From positions 1-64,000 of the forward strand of contig VCJN01003216.1 in NCBI GenBank assembly GCA_006384855.1: a stretch of DNA of 64,000 bases, written 5' to 3'. Under the pieces are notes generated by a model. The model was given only the letters and a program-made list of their open reading frames with translations, was not told the origin of the DNA and did no database searches. Position numbers and translations under genes: made by a program. Source of the stretch: Tetraselmis striata. Its lineage: Eukaryota; Chlorophyta; Chlorodendrophyceae; Chlorodendrales; Chlorodendraceae. The number at the start of each line of letters is the position of its first letter. Positions within the stretch are counted from its first letter, which is position 1. Shown one piece after another: positions 55,195 through 64,000 of this stretch.

Positions 55195-55684
55195 ATTTGG
55201 CAGCGCGCAGCGGCGCGGTAGCTGGCGTGGAATGGCAGGCGACGCCCATGCTGTTGCCCAGGTTGCCGTATGTTCGTGGCGGTGCTGAGGCTCCCAGGCG
55301 TCCGAGAGTAGATATACGGAATTTTGATTAGTCGACGAGCGTTGATTGCCCAAATAGTCTCGATCGGCCGAGCCGAGAAACTGCAAGTTCGGGCGGGCAC
55401 TGCAATACGCGGCGGTTGCTGGCGTCTTGGCAGCTGGTGAGCCCGTACATGGCGGTTGCTGGCGTCTTGGTAGCCAGCTTCCGGGTGTGCGCTTATTTCG
55501 CTGAAGGTGCGCGAACCTTGAGGCGACATTGCGCCTCGAGTGCGACGTGTAGTCGTTGTTTGAGTGTTGAGACCCCTTGAGTGTAGTCGTTGTTTGAGTT
55601 TTACGTTCAGGCGTCCCGCCCAGACGGACTTCCTGCGAGGTCTATCATCAGACATCTCGACAGGAAGGTAGAGGGCATATAACA

Positions 55685-55967
55685 TGTTATGCGCAGCGTC
55701 GTCCCTGCCAACCCGCCATGCGCGGGTCCCGGCGCGAGCCGGGCACTGTGGGAGGGAGCGTGAAGCAAAGAGGGTGGCTGGGTACAGAGAAGTGACCAGG
55801 CTCGCCTAGGCGCCGCACGCATCTAGGCCGGCGTTGCGGTGCCGGGTGCGCGCGCGCAGTGCTAATTGTGGCGGTGCGGACAATCAATGAGGGTGTGAAC
55901 TAAAGTTCTAAGGCATACCCTAGCTACATTGTACATATGAAGTAGTGTACCACCGCTGTTGTCAACA
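55685..55967 (-). repeat. LTR of the TGTTRACATC family, copy 1
   Basis: On the minus strand it starts TGTTGACAACAG and ends GCTGCGCATAACA (283 bp). It matches 56858-57139 and, inverted, 58621-58906. Flanking pentamers (TAACA, ATCCC) do not match. Confidence 0.65.
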
Positions 55968-56857
55968 ATCCCCTCAATATATATGCCGCTAGGAGATGCT
56001 ACAACCAGGCGTCCGGTTGCTGACGATAGTTGCTAGCCTAGAGAGGCAGCCTGCCATGTTGTGACCGGGCGTGGATCTGGGCTGGCCCTCGAGGAAGTGT
56101 AACATTGCGGGCAATAGCCGAAGCAGGCTTGCGTCGAGTGACGCTTCTCCGGAAATGATGAGCTCCCGCCTGCCTTTGGGCTGCCAGTGTGCCAAGCTTA
56201 GTCAGTAGAAGAGTTTCAGGCGGCAGTCGTTAGCCTAGAGGCATCCTGTCATGCCTTGACCTTGGCTTGGGTCGGAGATGGCCCTTTAGGGAGTCTGACT
56301 GTGCGGGCTGTCGAGCGGACGAAAGTCGTGGCTGGCCCCTTCTCCTCGGCGCTGGTGTGCCGAGCTTTGCATACCAATTCCTCGTTGGTCGAGCGGAACG
56401 TGCACAAAAGTGACAAAAATGTGCATGGCAGCGCGCAGCGGCGCGGTAGCTGGCGTGGAATGGCAGGCGACGCCTATGCTGTTGCCCATGTTGCCGTATG
56501 TTCGTGGCGGTGCTGAGGCTCCCAGGCGTCCGAGAGTAGATATACGGAATTTTGACTAGTCGACGAGCGTTGCCCGAACAGTCTCGATCGGCCGAGCCGA
56601 GAAACTGCAAGTTCGGGCGGGCACTGCAATACGCGGCGGTTGCTGGCGTCTTGGTAGCCAGCTTCCGGGTGTGTGCTGATTTCGCTGAAGGTGCGCGAAC
56701 CTTGAGGCGACATTGCGCCTCGAGTGCGACGTGTAGTCGTTGTTTGAGTGTTGAGACTCCTTCCGGCTGCGGTGATCTCAGTTTTACGTCCAGGCGTTCC
56801 GCCCAGACGGACTTCCTGCATCAGACATATCGACAGGAAGGTAGAGGGCCCATAACC

Positions 56858-57139
56858 TATTATGCGCAGCGTCGTCCCTGCCAACCCGCCATGCGCGGGT
56901 CCCGGCGCGAGCCGGGCACTGTGGGAGGGAGCGTGAAGCAAAGAGGGAGGCTGGTTGCAGAGAAGTGACAAGGCTCGCCTGGGCTTCCGCACGCATCTAG
57001 GCCGGCGTTGCGGTGCCTGGTGCGCGCGCAGTGCTACTTGTGGCGGTGTTGATCATCAATGAGGGTGTGTACTAAAGTACTAAGGCATACTCTAGCTACA
57101 TTGTACATATGCAGTAGTGTACCAACATTGATGTCAACA
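56858..57139 (-). repeat. LTR of the TGTTRACATC family, copy 2
   Basis: It reads TGTTGACATCAATG on the minus strand to GCTGCGCATAATA (282 bp). It truncates the DIRS/PAT-type element whose RT frame starts directly at 57140. Confidence 0.65.
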
Positions 57140-57149
57140 GCGAGGCTAC

Positions 57150-59197
57150 TGCGCAAAATGTGTGTCCCGGCTGTTCTTGGTTCCTAAGCCTGGAACAAAC
57201 AAATTGAGGCTCATCATTGACCTTCGCCCCCTGAATCGCTATTGCCAGATGCGCGGTCTTTCGTTTGAGACGCTTTCGCATTTGCGCAATCCGGCGCGCT
57301 GTGGGGACTTCATGTTGCAGATGGACATGCAGGATGGGTTTTACGAGGTTGGAATCGCCCATGAGGACATGGACTTTTTCACTATCGATTACTGCGGCAC
57401 TATGTACCGATTGGCTGGCCTACCCATTGCCTCGTCTTTGTCCCCTTATTACTTCTGCCAATTCATCAACGTCCGCACTAGGGCATTGCGTCGTCGTAAC
57501 CCGACTGAAGCAGACAGCACACATGTCCCACGGCGCCGATTTGGCCTCCGCATGTTGCCCTACATGGACGATTTCATGTTTCTCGGACTCGGGTTGAGAC
57601 CATCTGGCAACGCGACTACATCGAACGCCACCTCTCAGGATTTAGTCTATTGCGCAATCCCCACAAGGTCGTTTAGGAGCCAACCCAGAAGCTCGTGCAC
57701 CTGCCAGTGGGGCTCGAATTTGACACGTCGGGGTCGCCTACTGTCCGTGCGCCGGTTGAGAAACTCGCCGGCATTGCTTGCGCGGCTAAACACCTCATCC
57801 AACGAGCGAAACGCGATCGTCGGTGGCTCCCTGCTCTCGAGCATTTTGCCGCCCTCGCAAGCAAGTGCAAGTTTCGCTATTTGGCCATCACCCCTGCCCG
57901 CTTCTACCTCCGTGAGCTGCATGATGAGCTCAAGACTTGCGACTCTTGGTCTGGCCGCGTCAAGCTCACCGCCAGCTCGAAAGCGATCTGCAATGGTGGG
58001 TGGGCTTGCCCACCCAGCACAGCGACAGCCCCATCAACCACCCCATCGAAACCAGTTACATGCACGTCGAACAAGTTCGTCGCATGGTTGGGGTGCCATT
58101 ATGAACGAACACCATGAGGCTCGGGGTTTTTGGTACGATGATGACCGCTCTGCGCACATTATACCGTGAAAGAGCTCAAAGCCGTCCGTTTGGCTATTAA
58201 GTCCTTCCTCCTCGTGCTCCTTAATTGTCGCACCCGCTTGCACGAGGACAATCAAGCGGTTGTCGGCGTCCTCACCAACCTCACCTCTCGCTCCCCGCGC
58301 CTCGTGGCTGAGCTACGCAAAACATGATACCTCATGGACACGCACGGCATTACCCTTTCCGTGCGCTACATCCGTTCTACGGCGAATATCTGGGCTGACC
58401 GCTTCAGTCGCGAAGTTGACTGCGATGATTGGCACTTCAACCCTCGTCGATTCGCCTCGCTCACTGCTAAGTGGGGCGCCTGCATCATCGACCGCTTCGC
58501 GACGCCCGAAAATGCCCTCCTACTCCGCTACAACGCCCGCTGGCGTGACCCGCTGGCGAGGCCGTCGACGCTATGCGCCTCTCCGACGCTGAATGGCGTC
58601 GAGAACGCAACTGGTGTAACTGTTAACATCAGTGTTTGTACACTACTGCATATGTACAATGTAGCTAGGGTATTATGCCGTAGTACTTAGGACATACCCT
58701 CATTGATGGTCCGCACCGCCACAGGTAGCACTGCGCGCGCGCACCAGGCACCGCAACGCCTGCCTAGATGCGTGCGGCGCCCTAGCGCGCCTGGTCACTT
58801 CTCTGTGACCATCCACTCTCCGTGCTTCACGCTCCCTCCCACAGTGCCCGGCTCGCGCCGGGACCCGCGCATGGCGGGTTGGCAGGGACGACGCTGCGCA
58901 TAACAGTAGCCCCCCCCCTCTCCCCCCTGGAACCTCAATGGCGATCTTGTCTCCGATCTGGAGTCCAGCGATGCCCCGGCTGTCGTCATTGTTCCCCACT
59001 GGCGTGACAAAGCCTGGTACCAGCTCCGCTCGGAGATGTGCTCCGACATGCGGTGTTGGAAGCCGCGCCACGACCTCTTCATTCCTGGTTGTACTGGCGA
59101 CCGCCTTCCCGTCGGTGCACCCCGTTGGCATGTCGTCGCCTTCACCATTCCCGCCCGTGACCGCCGCCCGTGGCATGCTGCGCCCGGCATACTCTAG
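57150..59197 (+). pseudogene. DIRS/PAT-type reverse transcriptase-RNase H element (interrupted)
   Basis: The RT shows FLVPKPGTNKLRLIIDLRPL, motif A LQMDMQDGFYEV, motif B LPIASSLSPYYF and motif C LPYMDDFMFL. After frameshifts the RNase H follows (LHEDNQAVVGVLTNLTSRSP, then ITLSVRYIRSTANIWADRFS and IDRFATPENALLLRYNARW) and reaches RNWCN at 58620. A solo LTR interrupts it there, and coding resumes after 58911 with VVIVPHWRDKAWYQL and ends near 59197. This protein style is that of DIRS-like elements (compare TOC elements of Chlamydomonas). No tyrosine recombinase was seen. A TGA at 58325 replaces an expected Trp. The 5' end is cut by the LTR at 57139. Confidence 0.8.
58621..58906 (+). mobile_element. 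Solo LTR (286 bp) in the DIRS/PAT-type element
   Basis: The termini are TGTTAACATC and GCGCATAACA. The flanks are GTAAC (58616-58620) and GTAGC (58907-58911), a 5-bp target duplication with one later change. The coding sequence on either side (RNWCN before, proline codons and later VVIVPHWRDK after) belongs to one RNase H region. It is an inverted match to the LTRs at 55685-55967 and 56858-57139. Confidence 0.75.
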
Positions 59198-59926
59198 TCG
59201 GCAAACCAGACGTTCCGTGTGAAATGTTCTAAACTAGTTTATGTGGTTTCCCTAACTGTACGGGATAGCCCTAGCGCGGCGCCCTTAGCGCGCGTGTGTG
59301 TGCGCATGGTTGCGGGGGCCGGTCAGGGCCACCACCTGCCACCACGGCGGGCCGACCGGTCACTCTCCTTTGTTGTGGCACGCTCCATCGAGCGCACCAC
59401 AGCCCGCCCACCCCCCTTGGCTGTGGGCTTGTTTGCCTGCAAATTCCTGATTGCCATGCGGTTAGTTTAGTAGACTGATGCTAATGAGCCGATACTGCAA
59501 TCGAGTTTTTTTGCGTAGAAAACGACAGTTCAATGCTAGTTTGTGGTAGATAATTTACCAAGTTGTGTGATTTTCACGCAAGGCGGTGGAAGTGACGTGC
59601 ACGACATGTCACAGATCTACAACAGTGCAAGCGTCTGAATGGTGATGTATGTGCCAGTACATATTTTCCCAGAAGGTAACCAGCACATATGCTGGCATCC
59701 TTATTGCTGTGAGCAGTGGAATGACAATGCAGAATAAGCAGGTGCATTACAGAGGCGTTTGGGCGAGGGTTGCTCAGCCAAATTTCACAGCCAGTGGGGG
59801 CAGGAGCAACCAGAGAAAACGTGATACTATACCGACTATGAGTGGTGGCAGCTAGCGACTATATATATATATATATGCCTTCCTCTTCATGGCATGGGCA
59901 TTACTGTTTTTACTTTTTAGCCATAT

Positions 59927-59983
<57 letters not shown>

Positions 59984-60135
59984 ATACGGCCAAGTATACG
60001 TATGTTACACCGGGATCAAGTAAGCAACGCCGCGTTATTGGCATCCGTGGGGTTCCACCAAGCGCAGGTGTAGACGTGGTCGCTGCTGCCTAATTGCCTA
60101 TACCTAGCTATTACAGCGGAAGGTATTATGGGGGG
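59198..60135. other. Intergenic region with (AC)n microsatellite
   Basis: Uninterrupted CA units occupy about 59928-59980, preceded by a short (TA)n. Open frames are short. Nothing else is recognised. Confidence 0.4.
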
Positions 60136-60680
60136 CTAGTAAAGATTGTTCTCATCCTTCAGCTGCTTGAGCCATTGACGCTGGTCGTTCTTCGACGGAG
60201 CCTTTGTGGGAAGATTTTGGCCTTTGCCGCGCTTTGAACGGGAGTCTATGTTGTAGCAGTTGAAGGCTCAGGGTGCGATCACACCATTCTTCTTTCTGCA
60301 TGTACGAACACATTCGAATGGCAAGTACTTCAAGCACCGCGCATGCCGAAGCAGTCATGTGGGGATATGAAACATGCATGTGCATGCATTCGTCAGAAGT
60401 AGTGCTCATAATAATAAATCAAACTATCAACCTACCTGGCGGTCAAAGGCTGCTGACATTGATGATGGAGGCAGAAAGCCTTGTGCATGACCTTCATGGC
60501 CCGAAAGCGCTCAGCTGCTTCGCGGCGATCCACAGCTTCATGTGGTGCGTCTTGTTGGGCTGCGGCAACAGCCGCGGCCATCCGCTGCCGCGACACTGGC
60601 ACAGTCCGGGCAATTGATTGCCACTCCGGCCCTTGCTGGCATCACGACCTCCTTGCTCAACGCAGTATATATTTGAATGG
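60136..60680 (-). pseudogene. Unrecognised spliced coding region with one in-frame TGA
   Basis: The last exon (60295-60136) encodes KKNGVIAP, TGA, AFNCYNIDSRSKRGKGQNLP and NDQRQWLKQLKDENNLY before TAG. The upstream exon ends at 60436 with a strong donor (CCAG|GTAGGT) and encodes a helical stretch REAAERFRAMKVMHKAFCLH. Phases join (AG + A). A single TGG-to-TGA change would explain the break. The 5' exons are not found. The family is not recognised. Confidence 0.4.
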
Positions 60681-61041
60681 CGCATGCCATACATAATTCA
60701 GCCTTGGAAGTTTACAATGCTTGCAAGTTATATCTAACAAGTAGCAATCATCCCTATCCGAACGACATATGTGCTTTGAGGCATGTGTGCGTATATGTAT
60801 GCACTTGAGTCTGATGGCTGTTGCAGCATGCTTCCCTCCAGTTCTCGAACGGATGTCCCGACTTGCTTTTTCTTGGCTGTCATTCTCCGACATCATATGT
60901 TACATCACAATAACCTCTCTGCCTTTGCTGCAATAGCTCTGTACGGTTTTGGCATCATCTACGGCGCATCAATAAATATACATTAGACAACGTCAATCGT
61001 GGTCACAACTGATGAGAGATTGGCTTACACTCGTCACAATA

Positions 61042-62570
61042 TATGAAGTAGCTTGACAGTTGAATCAGCGATGCGTCGATTTTTCAGGAAATTTTAAAAG
61101 AACGGGTTCCATATCACTGGCCTACAGTTCCATCAATTGCATTAGTATCCCACCCACCCTCCGCCTCCTGGGCGGGCTCGACGACCGTCCTCGGCCCTCG
61201 GAATCGCGGGCCCTTCCTCCGCCTCCACCCCCGGCTGGGGATGGGGGCGGGGATCGTGCACGGGTGGCGCCTTGGTTGCCTTGGCCCCGCCCGTGCTGCC
61301 ACTGCCGCGGAGGAGCAGTGTGAGCTGGACACCGGCGTCTTACGTCGTTGCTGGTCCGGTCAAGTCCCTGTTCGCTGTTCTTTGAGCACCCTCTCCCTTC
61401 CTGTCCTGTCGGCGCCTCCACATTACATTCGGCCTAGTGCCGCTATTGGAGTGGCCCGGGATGTTGTGTTGGGAAGGGAGTTCTACGTTCGGCGGAAGGG
61501 GACGCGACCGAGCTGGCGGCGGATCTGGCGCTGGGCGGAACAACGTGCGCTGGACACCGGCGTCTTACGTCGTTGCTGGTCCGGTCAAGTCCCTGTTCGC
61601 TGTTCTTTGAGCACCCTCTCCCTTCCTGTCCTGTCGGCGCCTCCACATTACATTCGGCCTAGTGCCGCTATTGGAGTGGCCCGGGATGTTGTGTTGGGAA
61701 GGGAGTTCTACGTTCGGCGGAAGGGGACGCGACCGAGCTGGCGGCGGATCTGGCGTTGGGCGGAACAACGCGCGCTGGACACCGGCGTCTTACGTCGTTG
61801 CTGGCCCGGTCGGCTTTGCATTCCCTACTCGTTGAGCACTTTCTCCCTTCCTGTCCTGTCGGCGCCTCCACATTACATTCGGCCTAGTGCCGCTATTGGA
61901 GTGGCCCGGGATGTTGTGCTGGGGAAGGCGTTCTACGTTTGGCGGAAAAGGACGCGACCGAGCTGGCGGCGCATCTGGCGTTGGGTGGCCTGCGTCTGTT
62001 GCACGCCCGTGGCGCCCCGTTTTGGGTTGGACCCCCCCACTTCCGCTCCTTGCTGCGAGACCTCAACTTCGAAGCTCCTTTCCTGTCGGCGCCTTCACAT
62101 TACATTCGGCCTAGTGCCGCTATTGGAGTGGCCCGGGATTGTGTGCTGGGGAGAGCGTCCCTACTGCGTGGAGCGGCGGCTGGCTGGTGGCGATGCCTGG
62201 TCGGAGGCTACCATGGCGGTTCCTGCCTCTGTTGGCCCGTAGCTGGATTTCCTTCTGGATTTCCTTCTGGATTTCTGTGTGGATTTCTTGAATGTTGCGT
62301 CTAGCTCATGTAATCATCAATTGCATCGCCAGCTTTGAAGTACCAGCAGCGAGCGTTTGCATTGCCAGCGCTTTGAAGTACCAGAGTTTTTTTTTTCATT
62401 ACCAGCAGCGAGTAGCGAGTACCAGTACCAGTACCAGCAGTGATGGGGAACTGCCTTTTTTGTAATTCACACCAGTACCAGCAATACCAGCAGCGAGTAG
62501 CGAGTAGCGAGTACCAGCAGCGAGCGTTCGCATTGCCAGCGCTTTGAAGTAGCTACTAGCGAGAAACGGC
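61042..62570 (+). mobile_element. TIR element, copy 3 (carries a 225-bp-repeat retroposon)
   Basis: The 5' end TATGAAGTAGCTTGACAGTTG, CAGCGATGCGTCGATTTTTC matches copies 1 and 2. Interior repeats (ATTACCAGCAGCGAGTAGCG) resume after the nested insert and run to about 62570. The 3' TIR is not present, so this copy is truncated or diverged. Confidence 0.6.
61143..62314 (+). mobile_element. Retroposon made of 225-bp tandem units, copy 2 (plus strand)
   Basis: It is flanked by the 12-bp direct repeat CATCAATTGCAT at 61131-61142 and 62315-62326. It holds about three and a half units, again open in one frame from 61241 to 62242, with LSLPVLSAPPHYIRPSAAIG repeated. The 3' part has TGGATTTCCTTC repeats and ends TAGCTCATGTAAT. 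The 5' ends of the two copies differ while the 3' ends agree, as expected from retrotransposition. Confidence 0.8.
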
Positions 62571-62863
62571 CCTATCGTCAACACATTTTTGGCTTCCTGC
62601 CACCACCTGCCCTGCCACAGGACCCAGGAAGCAGCTGCAATGGCACAAACCCCACCGATCTAAGCCCTACAGTTGCCCTAGGTGTGGGTGGTCGGGCGTG
62701 GTCAACGGTGCTCGTGTAAGGGTTGCATGCCTATTGGCTAGCCGAGTGGGTCAGGGCAGGGGTGCAGTAACCCGGGCGGCCCTATCTTTCAACACTTTCG
62801 ACATCTCCGCCGAGCCCGCCCTCTCTGCTGTGCTCGCCGCTCTATCCGCCTTGGTACTGCCCG

Positions 62864-62894
<31 letters not shown>

Positions 62895-63034
62895 CCCTCC
62901 GGTTATGAGTCCGCGAGTCCGTATGCTGGGCTGGGGGACGCTTGATGAGTGGGTGATGAAGGCGGACGAGGGCGGGATCTCGTGCAAGGGGGGGGGGGGG
63001 GGGCTGAACCTTACAAATTCGTAGCACCTACTTG
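62571..63034. other. Short gene-free interval with C and G homopolymers
   Basis: Runs of 30 C (62864-62893) and 13 G (62991-63003) flank low-complexity frames that are open on both strands. No gene is supported. Confidence 0.4.
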
Positions 63035-63980
63035 CTACCAGTTCAGCCACTCGTCGTCCTCATCTATGTAGGCAGGGTCTAGCTCGTCCTCGCCTTGCTC
63101 CCCATCCTCCTTTTCCCCCTCCTCTATCTCCTCCTCGCCTTTCTCACTGTCGCTGCTATCAAAAACGCTCATTTCGTCACGCGCATCTTGGCGCTCGCGC
63201 GCACTTGAATCTTGCCATGCGGCGATCTTAGCGTCCGCAACCTTGACGTGGGCACCTAGCACACTTAGCTTAGCTTCAGCCACGGCTTCGGCTAACTCTG
63301 TCTTGCGGCACATGGCGTTCGCCACCTCCTCATGTGCCTTGTTTACTTGCTGCTCCTTCTTTTCTCCTGCCTTCGCTGCTGTCTCCAAGGCAGCGCCAGC
63401 CCTCTGCAAAGTTGTTGGCGTCACCTTCTTGGGTAGCTTGGGTTCGGGCTGGCCGCCTGCTGCAGCCTGCAAGGCTCCTTGGAGCGTTCATTGCAGGCGC
63501 GGGGTTGTCAGGGCTCTCTTCTGCGCTGAGGGTTGCAGTCAGCGCGCACTCCACCGCCGCCTGGAAGCGCTTGGCCTCGTTGTGCTTCGCTTGGGCTGCC
63601 TCGAGCTTCTCTAGCAACACGTCTAGCTGGCTCTCCGCGTTAGAAATCTTGACATCTGCTTGATCCAGCGTTGCCTGCAGCTTGTTCAGGGTAGTTGTAG
63701 CTACTTGCGGCTCCTTCTCCGCTTTCTGCACGCCAGCTTGTGCCTTCTCCTTTGCCGCCTCTCTTGCCTTCGCTGCGTCGGCGATCTTCTTCTCAGCACA
63801 TCGTTCCTATCGCTCTTCCTTCTCTCGTTTCTTAGCAGCCCTATCCTCCTCCCTAGCCTTCTTCATCTCCCGGGCCTCCGCATTTGTCCACATGATGGCG
63901 CATGTGTTCGTTGACGCTCGTGCCCTCTTGGCATGCTCCTCGCGTATCGCAGCCTCTGACAGCCGCACCATGTTGTAGAC
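63035..63980 (-). pseudogene. Coiled-coil protein, broken by one stop and one frameshift
   Basis: The minus-strand reading starts near MVRLSEAAIREEHAKRARA, continues REMKKAREEDRAAKKREKEER, then TAG at 63809-63807, then AKAREAAKEKAQAGVQKAEK, LDQADVKISNAESQLDVLLE and KHNEAKRFQAAVECALTATL. After a frame change near 63460 it gives KVTPTTLQRAGAALETAAKA and an acidic end EEEIEEGEKEDGEQGEDEL...DEWLNW. It is a long charged alpha-helix with an acidic tail, possibly a transposon-encoded accessory or gag-like protein. No named family is recognised. It may continue right of the window. Confidence 0.5.
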
Positions 63981-64000
63981 AGTGGGGTATTTTGAACCGG

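Larger units (their letters stand above)
55195..57139. repeat. Tandem duplication of an LTR with its adjoining internal sequence
   Basis: 55195-55967 and 56427-57139 are close copies, each consisting of about 450-490 bp of internal sequence followed by an LTR of about 280 bp. Both encode on the minus strand a basic frame with TQTTTTRRTRGAMSPQGSR. Between them, 55968-56426 holds unrelated sequence with a shorter partial repeat and no recognised gene. Confidence 0.7.

Noticed and set aside
41188-63980. Stop-codon reassignment in the organism
   Set aside because: Each of TAA, TAG and TGA interrupts one reading, while the confident genes end normally at TAA or TAG, and transposon copies show the same lesions as decay.
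1-64000. CRISPR array, prophage, operon or rRNA genes
   Set aside because: No regularly spaced short repeats with unique spacers, no phage structural genes, no polycistronic layout and no rRNA similarity were found.

Overview
This window looks like nuclear DNA of a volvocine-type green alga (Chlorophyta, Chlamydomonadales). The GC content is high and the genes are intron-rich with GTGAGT/GTAAGC-like donors. Four gene models each end 140-165 nt before a TGTAA polyadenylation motif, the usual signal in this group. One gene is a clear homologue of the chloroplast cytochrome b6 maturation factor CCB1. Nothing prokaryotic was seen: no operons, no Shine-Dalgarno sites, no CRISPR.

Host genes are few. 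CCB1 (6005-7650, +) has seven exons whose phases all join. A GNAT-type acetyltransferase (9189-11122, -) lies convergent to it. A TLDc-domain gene (46121-49384, +) has seven exons that join in frame. A secreted WSC-like/PT-rich protein of 1125 residues (49761-53138, -) is built from three nearly identical ~1.07-kb repeats and lies convergent to the TLDc gene. Three more minus-strand coding regions (41188-42065, 60136-60680, 63035-63980) look protein-coding but each carries one in-frame stop and was not recognised.

The rest is a nest of transposable elements. A reverse-transcriptase element (called RT-X here) occurs twice on the minus strand: at 1622-5465, split by a solo LTR with a 5-bp target duplication, and at 11498-32440. 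The second copy was split by a 15.5-kb plus-strand LINE (11981-27527) with an 11-bp duplication. That LINE carries an APE-type endonuclease near its N-terminus and a PD-(D/E)XK restriction-like endonuclease at its C-terminus, so it resembles the Dualen/RandI clade. It also appears to carry a PHD-type zinc finger and a methyltransferase-like domain between RT and RNase H. The LINE was itself entered by a 225-bp-repeat retroposon (10-bp duplication) and by a 5'-truncated non-autonomous element (7-bp duplication). Removing the latter restores the APE reading frame.

The non-autonomous family (19070-20934, 28971-29879, 37345-40700) encodes an ORF1-like protein and shows no RT. It shares its 3' UTR plan, a compensatorily changing hairpin and a (CAATTT)n tail with the Dualen-like LINE, suggesting it is mobilised by that LINE's enzyme. 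Other elements are three copies of a TIR element (34339, 47578, 61042), a tRNA-derived SINE-like block (34508-35112), a decayed LINE RT (43600-44760), a DIRS/PAT-type RT-RNase H element (57150-59197) interrupted by a 286-bp solo LTR, two related LTRs in a tandem duplication (55195-57139), and a diverged higher-order tandem repeat at 1-775. Homopolymeric C/G tracts of 17-34 nt recur throughout, many of them inside introns.
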